A stretch of DNA of 38,743 nucleotides from Meiothermus taiwanensis DSM 14542 (GTDB lineage Bacteria; Deinococcota; Deinococci; Deinococcales; Thermaceae): positions 20,785 to 59,527 of the forward strand of contig AXWR01000018.1 in the NCBI GenBank assembly GCA_000482765.1. Direction: 5' to 3'. Positions 1 through 10,814 of the stretch are shown here, piece after piece. Numbering within the stretch: the stretch's first letter is position 1; every line of letters starts with the position of its first letter. A program made the position numbers and the translations under genes. The notes beneath the pieces are model-generated. The model ran no database searches and was not told where the DNA came from. It worked only from the letters and a program-made list of their open reading frames with translations.

Positions 1-308
1 CAGGATAGTAGGGCCTTTTGCAAGGGTTCTAAGTGCTCGCTCAAAAACCAAAAGAAGCGGTAGAGGGTGGCTTGCGCAGGTAGTTTGCGTTCACCCCGGC
101 GGGTACGGATATGCACCTCGTTCAGCAAGAAGCGTCGCTGGTCTTTCACCCACTGGCTGATGGCCAGGATGTTGTGCCGTCCCGAACCCACCGCCATCAA
201 GCAGATGAGCAACAGGTCTTGCCAGCGATGTTGGGTTTTCAGGTACTCGCGGGGATCGGGTATCTGGGCTAGATATGGCAACGGACTGGGAATGGAGACA
301 GCTTTCAT
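1..308 (-). CDS. ISAs1-family transposase, N-terminal part, runs off left edge
   Basis: Reading the minus strand from an ATG at 308 gives about 102 residues beginning MKAVSIPSPLPYLAQIPDPR, then a HRWQDLLLICLMAVGSG segment and KDQRRFL. This is the layout of the N-terminal transposase-associated domain of ISAs1/H-repeat elements, which precedes the DDE catalytic domain. The frame is open to base 1, so the catalytic part lies outside the window. The element end is probably near 330, where sequence matching the neighbouring rhodanese gene resumes. Family assignment is from motif recall; the partial length limits certainty. Confidence 0.75.
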   Translation of the reverse strand, partial: MKAVSIPSPLPYLAQIPDPREYLKTQHRWQDLLLICLMAVGSGRHNILAISQWVKDQRRFLLNEVHIRTRRGERKLPAQATLYRFFWFLSEHLEPLQKALLS

Positions 309-331
309 ATGTGATTATGATAAAACCCTGT
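1..331 (-). mobile_element. ISAs1-type insertion sequence, one end only
   Basis: The element carries the transposase start and ends at about 325-335, directly inside the 3' part of a rhodanese gene. A CAGGG-type terminal motif is read on the minus strand at 326-330. The second end and any target duplication lie outside the window. Confidence 0.6.
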
Positions 332-599
332 TAGACGCCAGGAAGCGCGCCGCCGTAGCGCTGCGGCTGCCGCTGCGGCACTGGCAGATGATCTCCTTGT
401 CCCTGGGCAGCTTCTCCCACTCGGCGGCCAGCCTGTCCAGCGGCAGGGCCTGCGAGCCGGGGATCTTGGCCTCCTTGCGCTCCGGCGGCGTGCGCACGTC
501 GAGGAGGAGGGCGCCGGCCTCGAGCTTCTGCCGGGCCTCGGCGGGGGAGAGGCGGCCGGGGGCGGGGCCGCCGAGCGCCTTCTTGAGCCAGCCGATCAA
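315..599 (-). pseudogene. Single-domain rhodanese, 3' end cut by an IS
   Basis: A cytoplasmic rhodanese (sulfane sulfur transferase) of 94 residues. It starts at a TTG at 599 that overlaps the stop codon of the upstream tandem rhodanese in a TTGA. Motifs seen are LLDVRTPPE and the active-site loop CQCRSGSRS, so the catalytic Cys is present. A normal domain continues after FLA with a glycine-rich stretch and a GG.xxW end. Here the last residues NRVLS come from IS sequence, so about 15-20 C-terminal residues are lost. It was the distal gene of the rhodanese operon. Some activity could remain, but the fold is probably incomplete. Confidence 0.75.
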
Positions 600-1258
600 C
601 GCTCCACCTCGAAGCCCGCGCTCATCCAGCCGTAGGTGCCGCCCTCGAGGTTGCCCACGAGCTCCTTGCCGAAGCCCTGGCCCACCAGGTAGGCCGCGGC
701 CTGGGAGGAGCGGTTGCCCGAGGCGCAGGCCAGCAGGATCTTGCGGCCTTTGGGCAACTGCCCGGCCTGGGCCACGAAGCGCCCCAGCGGGACGTTGACC
801 GCGCCCGGCAGGTGCCCCATGGCGTACTCGTAGGGCTCGCGCACGTCCACGACGTAGGCCCCTGCGTCCACCCAGGCCTTGGCCTCGTGCGGGGTGAGCT
901 CGGTGAAGGCGGTCTCGCGGTAGGTCACCTCCACCGGGACGGTGTCCAAGGGCAGCCCGGCGCGGTACCACGCCAGGATGCCCCCGTCGAGGTTGAGCAC
1001 CCGGGCGTAGCCCTTGGCCGCCAGCCAGGCCGCCGCCTGCGCCGAGCGGCCCCCGCTGCGGCAGTAGAGCACCACCGGCTCGTCCTCAGGCAGCTCGGCG
1101 GCCCGCCCGGCGAACTCGGACAGCGGCACCAGCTTGGCGCCGGGGATGCGGGAGTTGGCGAACTCCTCGGCCTCGCGCACGTCCACGAAGAGGACCTTCT
1201 CCTCGAGCAGCTCCTGCGCTTGTTGGGGGGTGATGTCCTTGTAGGGCACGGTCAACAT
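596..1258 (-). CDS. Tandem two-domain rhodanese sulfurtransferase
   Basis: A 220-residue cytoplasmic protein with two complete rhodanese domains, about residues 8-105 and 117-218. Both have the DVRE entry motif and a catalytic Cys loop (YCRSGGRS in the first, ACASGNRS in the second), so both look active, unlike classical tandem rhodaneses where one domain is dead. Such enzymes move persulfide sulfur from a thiol carrier to an acceptor. It lies downstream of another rhodanese and the persulfide dioxygenase fusion on the same strand, and its stop overlaps the start of the next rhodanese, so translation is probably coupled. Start ATG at 1258, with AGGAGAA upstream. Confidence 0.88.
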   Translation of the reverse strand: MLTVPYKDITPQQAQELLEEKVLFVDVREAEEFANSRIPGAKLVPLSEFAGRAAELPEDEPVVLYCRSGGRSAQAAAWLAAKGYARVLNLDGGILAWYRAGLPLDTVPVEVTYRETAFTELTPHEAKAWVDAGAYVVDVREPYEYAMGHLPGAVNVPLGRFVAQAGQLPKGRKILLACASGNRSSQAAAYLVGQGFGKELVGNLEGGTYGWMSAGFEVER

Positions 1259-1274
1259 GGTTCTCCTCCGTCGT

Positions 1275-1589
1275 TTAGATCGGGTTGGCGCAGGGGATCC
1301 CCGTCTCGCGCCAGGCCTTGATGCCGCCCTCGAGGTGCCAGACCTTGCGGTAGCCCAGCGCCAGGAGGGTCTTCAGGGCTTCTTGGGAGCGGTTGCCGCT
1401 GCGGCAGTACAGCAGCACCGGCTCTTCGCGCTCGAGGCGGAGCGGGGCCAAGGCCCCGAGGGTGCCGAGGGGGAGCCGCAGGGCGCCCGGCAGCACCCCC
1501 TCCGCCCACTCCTCCGGCTCGCGCACGTCCACCACCCGGTAGCGCTCGAGGGTGCGGTAAGCCGTCTTGGGGTCGAGGTTTCGGGTCAT
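1275..1589 (-). CDS. Single-domain rhodanese
   Basis: A 104-residue single rhodanese domain with VVDVREPEEW near residue 20, catalytic loop YCRSGNRS near residue 62, and the usual closing HLEGGIKAW. No signal peptide, so cytoplasmic. It is the second gene of the minus-strand persulfide operon, about 60 bases after the dioxygenase fusion and 16 bases before the tandem rhodanese. The loop resembles GlpE/PspE-type thiosulfate or persulfide sulfurtransferases. Substrate cannot be read from sequence. Confidence 0.88.
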   Translation of the reverse strand: MTRNLDPKTAYRTLERYRVVDVREPEEWAEGVLPGALRLPLGTLGALAPLRLEREEPVLLYCRSGNRSQEALKTLLALGYRKVWHLEGGIKAWRETGIPCANPI

Positions 1590-1647
1590 GGTGCGTCCCT
1601 TCAGGAGACCCCCGGGCCCGCGGGCTCGGGGTCAGGCAAATCTTCCC

Positions 1648-3090
<1,443 letters not shown>

Positions 3091-3111
3091 CAGCAAACCT
3101 CCTAAGCGCAA

Positions 3112-3156
3112 GGCTATATCCCCGGGGGGTATATGTCAAGTACCCCTAGGGGGTAT
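3112..3156 (-). promoter_or_regulatory. Promoter with two CstR-type operators
   Basis: On the minus strand a TTGACA (3134-3139) is followed by an A/T-CCCC-GGGG-T/A palindrome (3116-3134) and a TATAG -10-like site, so the operator sits between -35 and -10. A second palindrome, TACCCCTAGGGGGTA (3141-3155), lies just upstream of the -35. These resemble CsoR/CstR operators (ATACCCC..GGGGTAT). It drives the cstB-rhodanese operon. Confidence 0.75.
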
Positions 3157-3232
3157 TGGATGGCCTCGAGGTCGTGCGGCACGGTACGGCCTCCCACCAG
3201 GGCTCGAGCCCCCCGCCCTCGCGTAACCCTGA

Positions 3233-3256
3233 CCCCGGCCCACGCGTGGGCCGGGG
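3233..3256. repeat. 24-bp perfect GC palindrome after cstR
   Basis: Two 12-base arms, CCCCGGCCCACG and its complement, with no loop spacing. It lies between the 3' end of the cstR-like gene and the cstB promoter. It could form a transcription-ending hairpin for cstR, but no T tract follows, so the role is uncertain. Confidence 0.5.
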
Positions 3257-3308
3257 CGGAAAGCCCGGCTCATCCAGGTCCTCCACCCCGGCCGCGCGTG
3301 GCGCCCGC

Positions 3309-3611
3309 TCAGCGGCGCAGCAGGCGCACGGCCTCCACGATGCCCCGCGTGTCCCCCTGGCCCTTGGCTAAGTCGGCCTGGCACTCCTCGAGGTAGGTCT
3401 CGAAGATGATGTCGCCGGTGGCCTCGAGGGCGCTGCGCACGCCGGAGAGCAGGGTGAGGATCTCGCGGCAGTCGCGGCCCTCCTCGACCATCTTCTGCAG
3501 GCCGCGCACCTGGCCCTCCAGGCGCTTGAGGCGGTTGAGCACCTGCTCCTTGGTCGGGGGAGCGGGCCGGGGCTTGCGCTGGGTTCGGGTTCGGTTCGCA
3601 ACGGCACTCAA
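3309..3611 (-). CDS. cstR: CstR-type persulfide-sensing repressor (CsoR family)
   Basis: A 100-residue, all-helical DUF156 (CsoR/FrmR) repressor with RLKRLEGQVRGLQKMVEEGRDC, where CsoR proteins have their first helix and metal Cys. Cys48 and Cys77 are 29 residues apart, matching the two sulfur-reactive cysteines of CstR. The His that CsoR uses for copper is replaced by Tyr73 (TYLEEC), so copper sensing is unlikely. Such proteins release DNA when persulfides cross-link the cysteines. Start is a TTG at 3611 with GAGGTG 5 bases upstream. An operator copy lies before its own gene, suggesting autoregulation; identical-type boxes precede the two neighbouring sulfur units. Confidence 0.87.
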   Translation of the reverse strand: MSAVANRTRTQRKPRPAPPTKEQVLNRLKRLEGQVRGLQKMVEEGRDCREILTLLSGVRSALEATGDIIFETYLEECQADLAKGQGDTRGIVEAVRLLRR

Positions 3612-3628
3612 GGTTCACCTCGCGGGCT

Positions 3629-3652
3629 GGGTATCCCTCAGGGGTATCCCCC
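3629..3652 (-). promoter_or_regulatory. CstR-type operator before cstR
   Basis: GTATCCCTCAGGGGTATC (3631-3648) is a near-perfect palindrome of the same A/T-C4-G4-T/A kind as at 3116-3155 and 5086-5104. It lies about 20 bases before the TTG start, so it probably blocks transcription of cstR itself. Confidence 0.65.
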
Positions 3653-3689
3653 GCGTATCAGTCTATCCCACGGGCGCGCCGGGGGTGGT

Positions 3690-4502
3690 CTACCGCAGCC
3701 GCTGGAGGAGCTCCTCGAGCTGCGCCCGGTTGACGGGGCCGAGGTGGCGCGCCAGGACCCGCCCGTCCGCCCCGATCAGCAAGGTGGTAGGCAGGCCGCT
3801 GACCCGGAAGCTCTCCCGCAGGTTGGCGCTGTCCAGGAAGACCCGCGCCGACAGGCCGGCCTCGCGCAGGAAGCCCTCGACGGCCCCCGCACCCTCCCCG
3901 GCGTTGAGCAGCACGACGGGGTAGCCCTTCTGCTGGTACTCCGCCAGCAGGGGCATCTCGGTGCGGCAGGGCGGGCACCAGGTGGCCCAGACGTTGAGCA
4001 GCATGGGCTTGGGCAGGTCGCCGAAGCGCGCGGGGGAGGGCTGGGAGCGGCCGGGCTCGAGGTAGGCCAGCGGCCGCGCGTCGAGGGCCGGGCTCTCGAG
4101 GGCCAAGCCGGGGCGCAGCAGCGCCTGCTGGAGCCCGAGCGGGAGCGCGGCCAGGGCGAGCGCGCCGGCGGCGGGGACCAGGAGCCGGCCGGCCTCCCGG
4201 CGCAGCAGGGCCCCGGCCGTCAGCGCGCCCCCGGCCAGCCCCCACGCCCAGCTCCAGCCCCCGCTGCGGACGTCCACGACCCCCAGCAGGGCCGAGGCGG
4301 GGTCGGGCCAGGTCCCCAGGTGCTCCAGCACGTACCCCAGCCGGGCCGCCAGGAGCGCCGCCAGCAGCACCCACCACCCCCGGGCCTCCAGGCCCCGGCG
4401 CGCCGCCAGCGCGGTGAAGGCCAGGGCCCCCAGCAGCAGGGCCAGGTTGGGCCAGCTCAGGGCCAGCGGCCCCAGCAGGAGGGCGTCGGGGGTCAGGCTC
4501 AT
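3690..4502 (-). CDS. Membrane protein with C-terminal TlpA-like thioredoxin domain
   Basis: A 270-residue protein. Residues 1-125 hold about four hydrophobic helices rich in Leu and Ala. Residues ~150-270 are a TlpA/ResA-type thioredoxin fold with LLNVWATWCPPCRTEMPLL (redox WCPPC) and the cis-Pro loop GLPTTLLIG. It is probably a membrane-anchored disulfide reductase facing the periplasm. Its ATG overlaps the stop of the upstream lipoprotein rhodanese (ATGA, 4499-4502), so the two are co-translated and may pass electrons or sulfur at the outer membrane face. The N-terminal part faintly recalls prolipoprotein diacylglyceryl transferase-like domains fused to thioredoxins; that is only a guess. 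Confidence 0.83.
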   Translation of the reverse strand: MSLTPDALLLGPLALSWPNLALLLGALAFTALAARRGLEARGWWVLLAALLAARLGYVLEHLGTWPDPASALLGVVDVRSGGWSWAWGLAGGALTAGALLRREAGRLLVPAAGALALAALPLGLQQALLRPGLALESPALDARPLAYLEPGRSQPSPARFGDLPKPMLLNVWATWCPPCRTEMPLLAEYQQKGYPVVLLNAGEGAGAVEGFLREAGLSARVFLDSANLRESFRVSGLPTTLLIGADGRVLARHLGPVNRAQLEELLQRLR

Positions 4503-4930
4503 CGCTCCAGAGGATAGCCCGCCGACTGCCAGGCCAGTATGCCGCCCTGCACGTTGCGCACGTCCTTGAAGCCGAGCTCGGCCAGCGTCCGGCTGGCCTG
4601 TACCGAGCGGTTGCCGCTGCGGCAGATCACGTACACCGGGGCGTCCTTGGGGAGCTGCCCGGCCCGGGCGGCCACCTGCCCCAGGGGCAGCAGGGTGGAC
4701 CCCGGCACGTGCCCCTCGGCGTACTCGTAGGGCTCGCGCACGTCCAGCACGACGCGGCCGGGCTCGCTGGCGGCCCGAAGCTCCTGCACGCTCACGTCCT
4801 TGTAGCCCGGCTTGGGGGCGCAGCCGTTGAACAACATGAGGACCGCCAGGACCGCCAGGAGCCAGGGCGTCACCCGGCACGGCGAGAAGCCCTGCACCCG
4901 GCAGGCCAGGAAGGGGCGCAGGCGGCCCAT
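4499..4930 (-). CDS. Lipoprotein rhodanese
   Basis: A 143-residue exported rhodanese. A hydrophobic signal (WLLAVLAVLMLF) is followed by the lipobox FNGC, so the mature protein is lipid-anchored outside the cytoplasm. The domain has VVLDVREPYEYAEGHVPGS and catalytic loop ICRSGNRS, ending GGILAWQSAGYP. Start ATG 4930 overlaps the stop of the small upstream gene (TGATG), and its stop overlaps the TlpA-like gene. It is probably an extracytoplasmic sulfur carrier working with that thioredoxin. Confidence 0.87.
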   Translation of the reverse strand: MGRLRPFLACRVQGFSPCRVTPWLLAVLAVLMLFNGCAPKPGYKDVSVQELRAASEPGRVVLDVREPYEYAEGHVPGSTLLPLGQVAARAGQLPKDAPVYVICRSGNRSVQASRTLAELGFKDVRNVQGGILAWQSAGYPLER

Positions 4931-5049
4931 CAGCGCACGCCTCCGATGGTCTCGAGAACGGCCTCCACGAAGGCCCGCCCGGGCCGGCCGTCCAGCGCCT
5001 GCTGCACCTGTTCGCGGATTTCGTCGGGGAGCATCTTCTCCATGTCCAT
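4930..5049 (-). CDS. 39-residue conserved-context small protein
   Basis: MDMEKMLPDEIREQVQQALDG opens a 39-residue, soluble, helical protein ending VLETIGGVR. ATG 5049 has GAGGAAAAGCC upstream and lies 35 bases after a TATAGT -10 box, so it is the first gene of the operon; its stop overlaps the next start. The family is not recognised. Position, ribosome site and overlap make it likely to be translated. Longer in-frame starts lie upstream of the promoter and are rejected. Confidence 0.6.
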   Translation of the reverse strand: MDMEKMLPDEIREQVQQALDGRPGRAFVEAVLETIGGVR

Positions 5050-5083
5050 GGCTTTTCCTCTGGGCTCCGTAGAGCCTCGCTCC

Positions 5084-5112
5084 ACTATACCCCGGGGGGA
5101 TATATCTGTAAA
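5084..5112 (-). promoter_or_regulatory. Promoter with CstR-type operator in the spacer
   Basis: On the minus strand TTTACA (5112-5107), exactly 17 bases, then TATAGT (5089-5084). The 17-base spacer is filled by ATATCCCCCCGGGGTAT-type palindrome. Repressor bound here would cover both promoter boxes. It controls the small protein, lipoprotein rhodanese and TlpA-like genes. Confidence 0.78.
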
Positions 5113-5138
5113 GCAAGCCGTAATCGGCCCGGCAATAC

Positions 5139-5197
5139 TTGAACAAACGCTCATGTATTGCTAGACTCCTGCTATAGCTGAGCGGTTGCTCAGATAT
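5139..5197 (+). promoter_or_regulatory. Promoter and two ArsR/SmtB-type operators before the Zn/Cd ATPase
   Basis: TTGAAC (5139-5144), 17 bases, TAGACT (5162-5167) form a plausible promoter. Two related 14-mers are seen: TGAACAAACGCTCA (5140-5153) over the -35 and TGAGCGGTTGCTCA (5179-5192) downstream of the -10. The second extends to a 10-4-10 palindrome, 5174-5197. This matches SmtB/CzrA-type operator style. Confidence 0.65.
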
Positions 5198-5225
5198 TGA
5201 AACCGCGTTCTCAAGAGGAGCCCTG

Positions 5226-7415
<2,190 letters not shown>

Positions 7416-7463
7416 CCGCCCGCGGCCTGTGGCCTGTGGCATACTCGAGACGAGGTTATCGTG

Positions 7464-7598
7464 ATGCCGACCGCTTTAGACCGAGCCGCCGCCTGCGAGG
7501 AGCGGGGCATCCACCCCGAAGCCCTCGAGACGGCCCGCCGGGCCGTGCCCGACGAGGCGCGCGTGGCGCGGGCGAGCAGCCTGCTCAAGCAGACTTGA
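7464..7598 (+). pseudogene. ArsR/SmtB-type repressor, N-terminal remnant cut by IS
   Basis: MPTALDRAAACEERGIHPEA opens a 44-residue frame ending ARVARASSLLKQT. The stretch VARASSLLK is the usual lead-in to the ALADPTR helix of ArsR/SmtB repressors, and the gene sits just after the Zn/Cd ATPase whose promoter has ArsR-type operators. The frame is broken at 7589/7590 by an ISAs1 element, and the rest of the repressor is not found on the far side. So the winged helix and metal sites are lost. Family call rests on ~40 residues plus context. Confidence 0.65.
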
Positions 7599-8765
7599 CC
7601 GTTATTCAGGGTTGAGGCTAGATAGAGGCATGAACTTACGCGAAGCCTTAGCCTCATTGGACGATCCACGCTACCAGAACCGGCGCTATCCGCTGTGGGG
7701 GGTGGTGGCATTGGTGCTGGTGGCCTTTGTGTGCCGGGTGGACTCCCTGCGGGGTGTGGCCCGCTTTGCCCAAGCCAATCCCTTCCTGTGTAAGCCCCTG
7801 GGCTTGCGCAAGGCCCCAGGACGCAGCTCAATCGCCCAGCTCATCCGCCGCTTGGACCCGCAAGCGCTGGGTTCAGCCCTGCAACAGGTCTTTCCCGAAC
7901 TCCCCCTTCCCGCCTCTTTCCCTACCTCTACCGCTACTACCTCTGCCCTGGTCGCGGATGGCAAGGTCTTGCGGGGGAGTGCTAAAGGCGAGAGCCCGGT
8001 GGTGCGGGTGGTGGAGCTGTGGTGTGAGCAAGCCCGCCACAGCCTGGCCCAGGCCCAAGTCGGTGGGCGGGAGGATGAGGCCTTGCTGGGTCTGCTGGAG
8101 CGCATGGGGCTGGAGGGTTTAGCCGGTCGGGTGGTGGTGGCCGACGCGGGCTTCCTCTACCCCCGGGTGGCCGAAGCCATCCGGGCTAAGGGGGGGATTA
8201 CCTGCTGAGCCTGAGAGCCAACCAAGCCCGGGCGTTGGAGGCGGTAGAGTGGCTGTTCGCTTGCCTGGACGAGCATCCCCTGCCCGGGGAAAGCATCGTC
8301 CAGTGGGAAGAACTCCGTGACGGGGAGGTGTGGCGCTACCGGGCCTCGGCCTCCCCCCATCTCCCCCCCTGGCTGGACTTCCCTTTTGCCCGGCAGGCCG
8401 TGCGCCTGGAGCGCTGGGTGTGGCATAAGCGCAGCAAGCAGCAGCGCTACAGCGTGCACTACGCCCTGAGTAGCCTCAGACCCGAGGCGGCGGGGGCCAG
8501 GCGTCTGGGCGAACTCATGCGCCAACGCTGGGGCGTGGAGAACCGGAACTTCTGGGTACGCGACGTGCTCTTACGCGAGGACCATGCCCAGGCCCGTGGC
8601 GCCCTGGCCTTCAACCTTTGTGCCCTGCGGGCTTTCGTGCTGAACTGCCTCAACTACCGCAAGGTCCAGGCTAAAAAAGCCGCCCTGGAAGCCTTCTCCT
8701 TCAACCCCCTCTCCGCTTTGAGGTTCCTGGGGTTGCATACAAAAGATGTATAGCGGTCAAGTCTG
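7590..8765 (+). mobile_element. ISAs1-family insertion sequence, about 1176 bp
   Basis: A 12-base inverted repeat, CAGACTTGACCG at 7590-7601 and its complement at 8754-8765, bounds one transposase gene. Length fits the family. No clear 8-10 bp target duplication is seen: left flank is ArsR sequence, right flank belongs to an unrelated EVE gene, which suggests a deletion next to the element. Confidence 0.8.
7630..8753 (+). pseudogene. ISAs1-family transposase, frameshifted
   Basis: The first frame (ATG 7630 to 8208) has MNLREALASLDDPRYQNRRYPL, LVADGKVLRGS (first DDE Asp) and VVVADAGFLYP (second Asp). It stops early after GGITC. The rest, LSLRANQARALEA to LRFLGLHTKDV, with RWGVENRNFWVRDVLLREDHAQA (catalytic Glu), is in another frame up to 8753. 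Family proteins read KGGDYLL here; the run of 7 G at 8190-8196 needs 8 G to keep frame. One base change would restore about 373 residues. Confidence 0.85.
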
Positions 8766-8805
8766 GCTTGACCCCCCCACGACGAGCGAGGCCGGCCCTG
8801 TTGCC

Positions 8806-9108
8806 GTGGTAGAGCCCACCCGGGAGGGGGCCACCGCCCTCAAGGTCGGCCACGCCGACCGCGACCGCGCCACCTGGATCTTCCAGGCCAACCCCGCCCT
8901 CTACGACATCCATCGCTCGCTCAAGCTCGAGGCCCGCGAGTGGTGGGGCTGTCTCCAGCACACCGGCCGGATCAGGGCCGGGGACCGCGTCCTCATCTGG
9001 ATATCCGGCCCACGGGCGGGGATCTACGCGGTGGGCGAGCTCGAGACCGGGCCCAGCCTGCGGCCCGACTCGCCAGTCGGGCTCCGGCCAGGGGCGGCGT
9101 CCCGGTAG
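8806..9108 (+). pseudogene. EVE-domain protein, 3' truncated
   Basis: About 100 residues including TWIFQANPALYDIHRSLK and GRIRAGDRVLIWISGPRAGIYAVGELETGP, the hallmark first two thirds of an EVE domain (a PUA-like fold that binds modified bases; often part of restriction or RNA-modification proteins). After ELETGP the frame loses similarity and stops, so the last ~50 residues are missing. GTG 8806 is a guess; the IS right end at 8765 may have replaced the original start region. Likely a remnant. Confidence 0.6.
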
Positions 9109-9168
9109 GGGATCGTTTACCTTCCTCCTCCTCCCGTCCTCAAAAAAAGGGGGGGTAACCCTAGAAGT

Positions 9169-9192
9169 AAATCTAGGCCCTGGCCTAGATTT
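9169..9192. repeat. 24-bp palindrome with 11-base arms
   Basis: AAATCTAGGCC, CT, then the complement. Flanked by further CCTAGA pieces at 9159 and 9196. It lies in a 280-base stretch without a gene between the EVE remnant and the ATPase remnant. It could be an orphaned operator or hairpin. Confidence 0.5.
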
Positions 9193-9389
9193 CAACCTAG
9201 ACCAACCCCCCACCTCTCCAGCAGGACCACCGGCCAAGGGGTCGGCCATCCACCAGGCGGCATTGGCACGATTCGCAGTCCAGGACGCGCGAAGGGCTGG
9301 TCAAGCCGTGGTGCGGTACTTGATTATTTGGGATAGATGCAAATCCAAAACAGGTAGGGCCCGGCCACCCCGCCGCCCCTGTGCGGCGC

Positions 9390-9957
9390 TCAGGCCTTCT
9401 CGGGGGCCGCCGCCCCGCCCTCGAGGCCCGCGCGGTGGGCGGTCCGGGTGTACTCCCCGGTGCGCAGGTTGAAGTCGAGCACCGGCGTCGGGCGCCTCGC
9501 CAGGATGTCGCGCACCGCCTGGTCGAGGTCGGGGCACAGCCGGATGCGCCCCAAGGCGTAGGCCTCGACCGCCATGCGGAACACCGGGGGGCGCTCCTGG
9601 ACCAGGGTGCGCTCGACGAGGTGCTTGGCCACGCCCACCACCGGGAAGTGGGCGGGGTTGGCGACGGCCTCGCCCAGGTGCGAGCCGTGAACGGTGGCGA
9701 TGACCTTGACCCCCTTGCCTGCGATGATCTCGACGGTCTTGGAGTCCTCGACCCAGCCCAGCTCGTCGACCACCACCACCTGGGCGGAGTGGTTGGCCAC
9801 CGCCTCCAGCATCTTCTGCGGCTGCTCCTTGGGGTCGGGCACCGCCATGCGGCTGGCGCGGGCCAGGACCGGGTGGGGCCGCCAGCATCACCCCGCGCCC
9901 GGCCCGCACCGAGAGGAGCAGCGCGCGACCCTCCTGCTGTCTGCCTACAAACCTCAT
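9390..9957 (-). pseudogene. Chimeric ATPase remnant: STAND-like N-terminus joined to SpoIIIAA/R3H-like C-terminus
   Basis: From ATG 9957 the minus strand codes MRFVGRQQEGRALLLSVRAG and RGVMLAAPPG, the start of the same ATPase as at 22600. Right at the P-loop it switches, out of frame, to ARASRMAVPDPKEQPQKMLEAVANHSAQVVVVDELG (Walker B), then ATVHGSHLGEAVANP and VLERTL-like VERTLVQERPPVF. The second part matches the SpoIIIAA/R3H-associated AAA ATPases but has no Walker A. Both parents are incomplete, so this is a recombination scar rather than a working gene. Junction is about 9878-9885. Confidence 0.65.
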
Positions 9958-10706
9958 GGCCACCCCTTCTACTGCATTACAAGAAATGTTCGCAGAAAGT
10001 CGATCCCTTCAGGGTTCATAACTGCTGATTTATTTACTGGACTTACGCGGCCTCCACCTGCACCGGTAACAGAGGGCTCAAATCCAGGCTCAGCTTACCT
10101 GCGATGAGTCTCCGTCGGCATTGGTAGAAACTCGACTTCAGCCGCTCTCGCTGACACTCGATGAGCCCATAGGCCACCAGTCCCAAAGCCAGATGCCCCA
10201 AGACTTTGGCCCGGCGCCAGTGCCGGTGCCCCTTCCACCCTAGCTCCTGCTGCAATCCCCGGAAGATCTCCTCAATCCCCTGCCACAACCGGTACACCTC
10301 CACCGTCCTCTTTCCCTCCGAGTCCACACCGGAACTGGCATAAAACCCCCTCCCTCGACGCACCACCTGCACCGTAAAAGAAAGTCCCTTCAGATGGCCC
10401 ACCTTCACCCAGTAGGCCCCTCCATGCCGCCGCAACTGGATACCCTCCAGCAATCGGTTAGCCCTGAGTCTCGTCACGAAACACCAGCCCTGAGCATGGA
10501 GCCACTCCAGCACTTCCTTTGCCGCGTACCAGGCGTCGAACAGCACCCCCTCCGGCTCAGACCCCTCCTCCCGGGCCCACTCCAAAAGGGACAAGGCCAG
10601 GTCTAGCTTGCTTTCCTCCCCATCGGCAAAGTAGGGCAGGAAGGCCAGGGGGACCCGACGCCAACCCCTGGCGTCGACCCAGGCCAGGACCACCAGGCTG
10701 AAGCCG

Positions 10707-10722
10707 TAGGGGTATAGGGGTA
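10707..10722. repeat. 8-bp tandem duplication inside transposase
   Basis: TAGGGGTA twice in a row; it shifts the reading frame and deletion of one copy restores it. Confidence 0.8.
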
Positions 10723-10798
10723 GGCCCCCTCCTTGGGGCTCCTCAGGCGTTTGAGGCCGAGCTGGCCTGAGCGGTAGCGGGGGATAAGGACATCGTCG

Positions 10799-10814
10799 AT
10801 GAGGAGATGAGGAG
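10799..10814. repeat. 8-bp tandem duplication at the first catalytic Asp codon
   Basis: ATGAGGAG twice in a row, 92 bases from the other 8-bp duplication; it also shifts the frame. Confidence 0.8.

Noticed and set aside
3233..3256. Rho-independent terminator call
   Set aside because: Strong palindrome but no T run on either side, so kept only as a repeat.
7580..8775. Target-site duplication around the ISAs1 element
   Set aside because: The flanks CTGCTCAAG and GCTTGACCC do not match as direct repeats.
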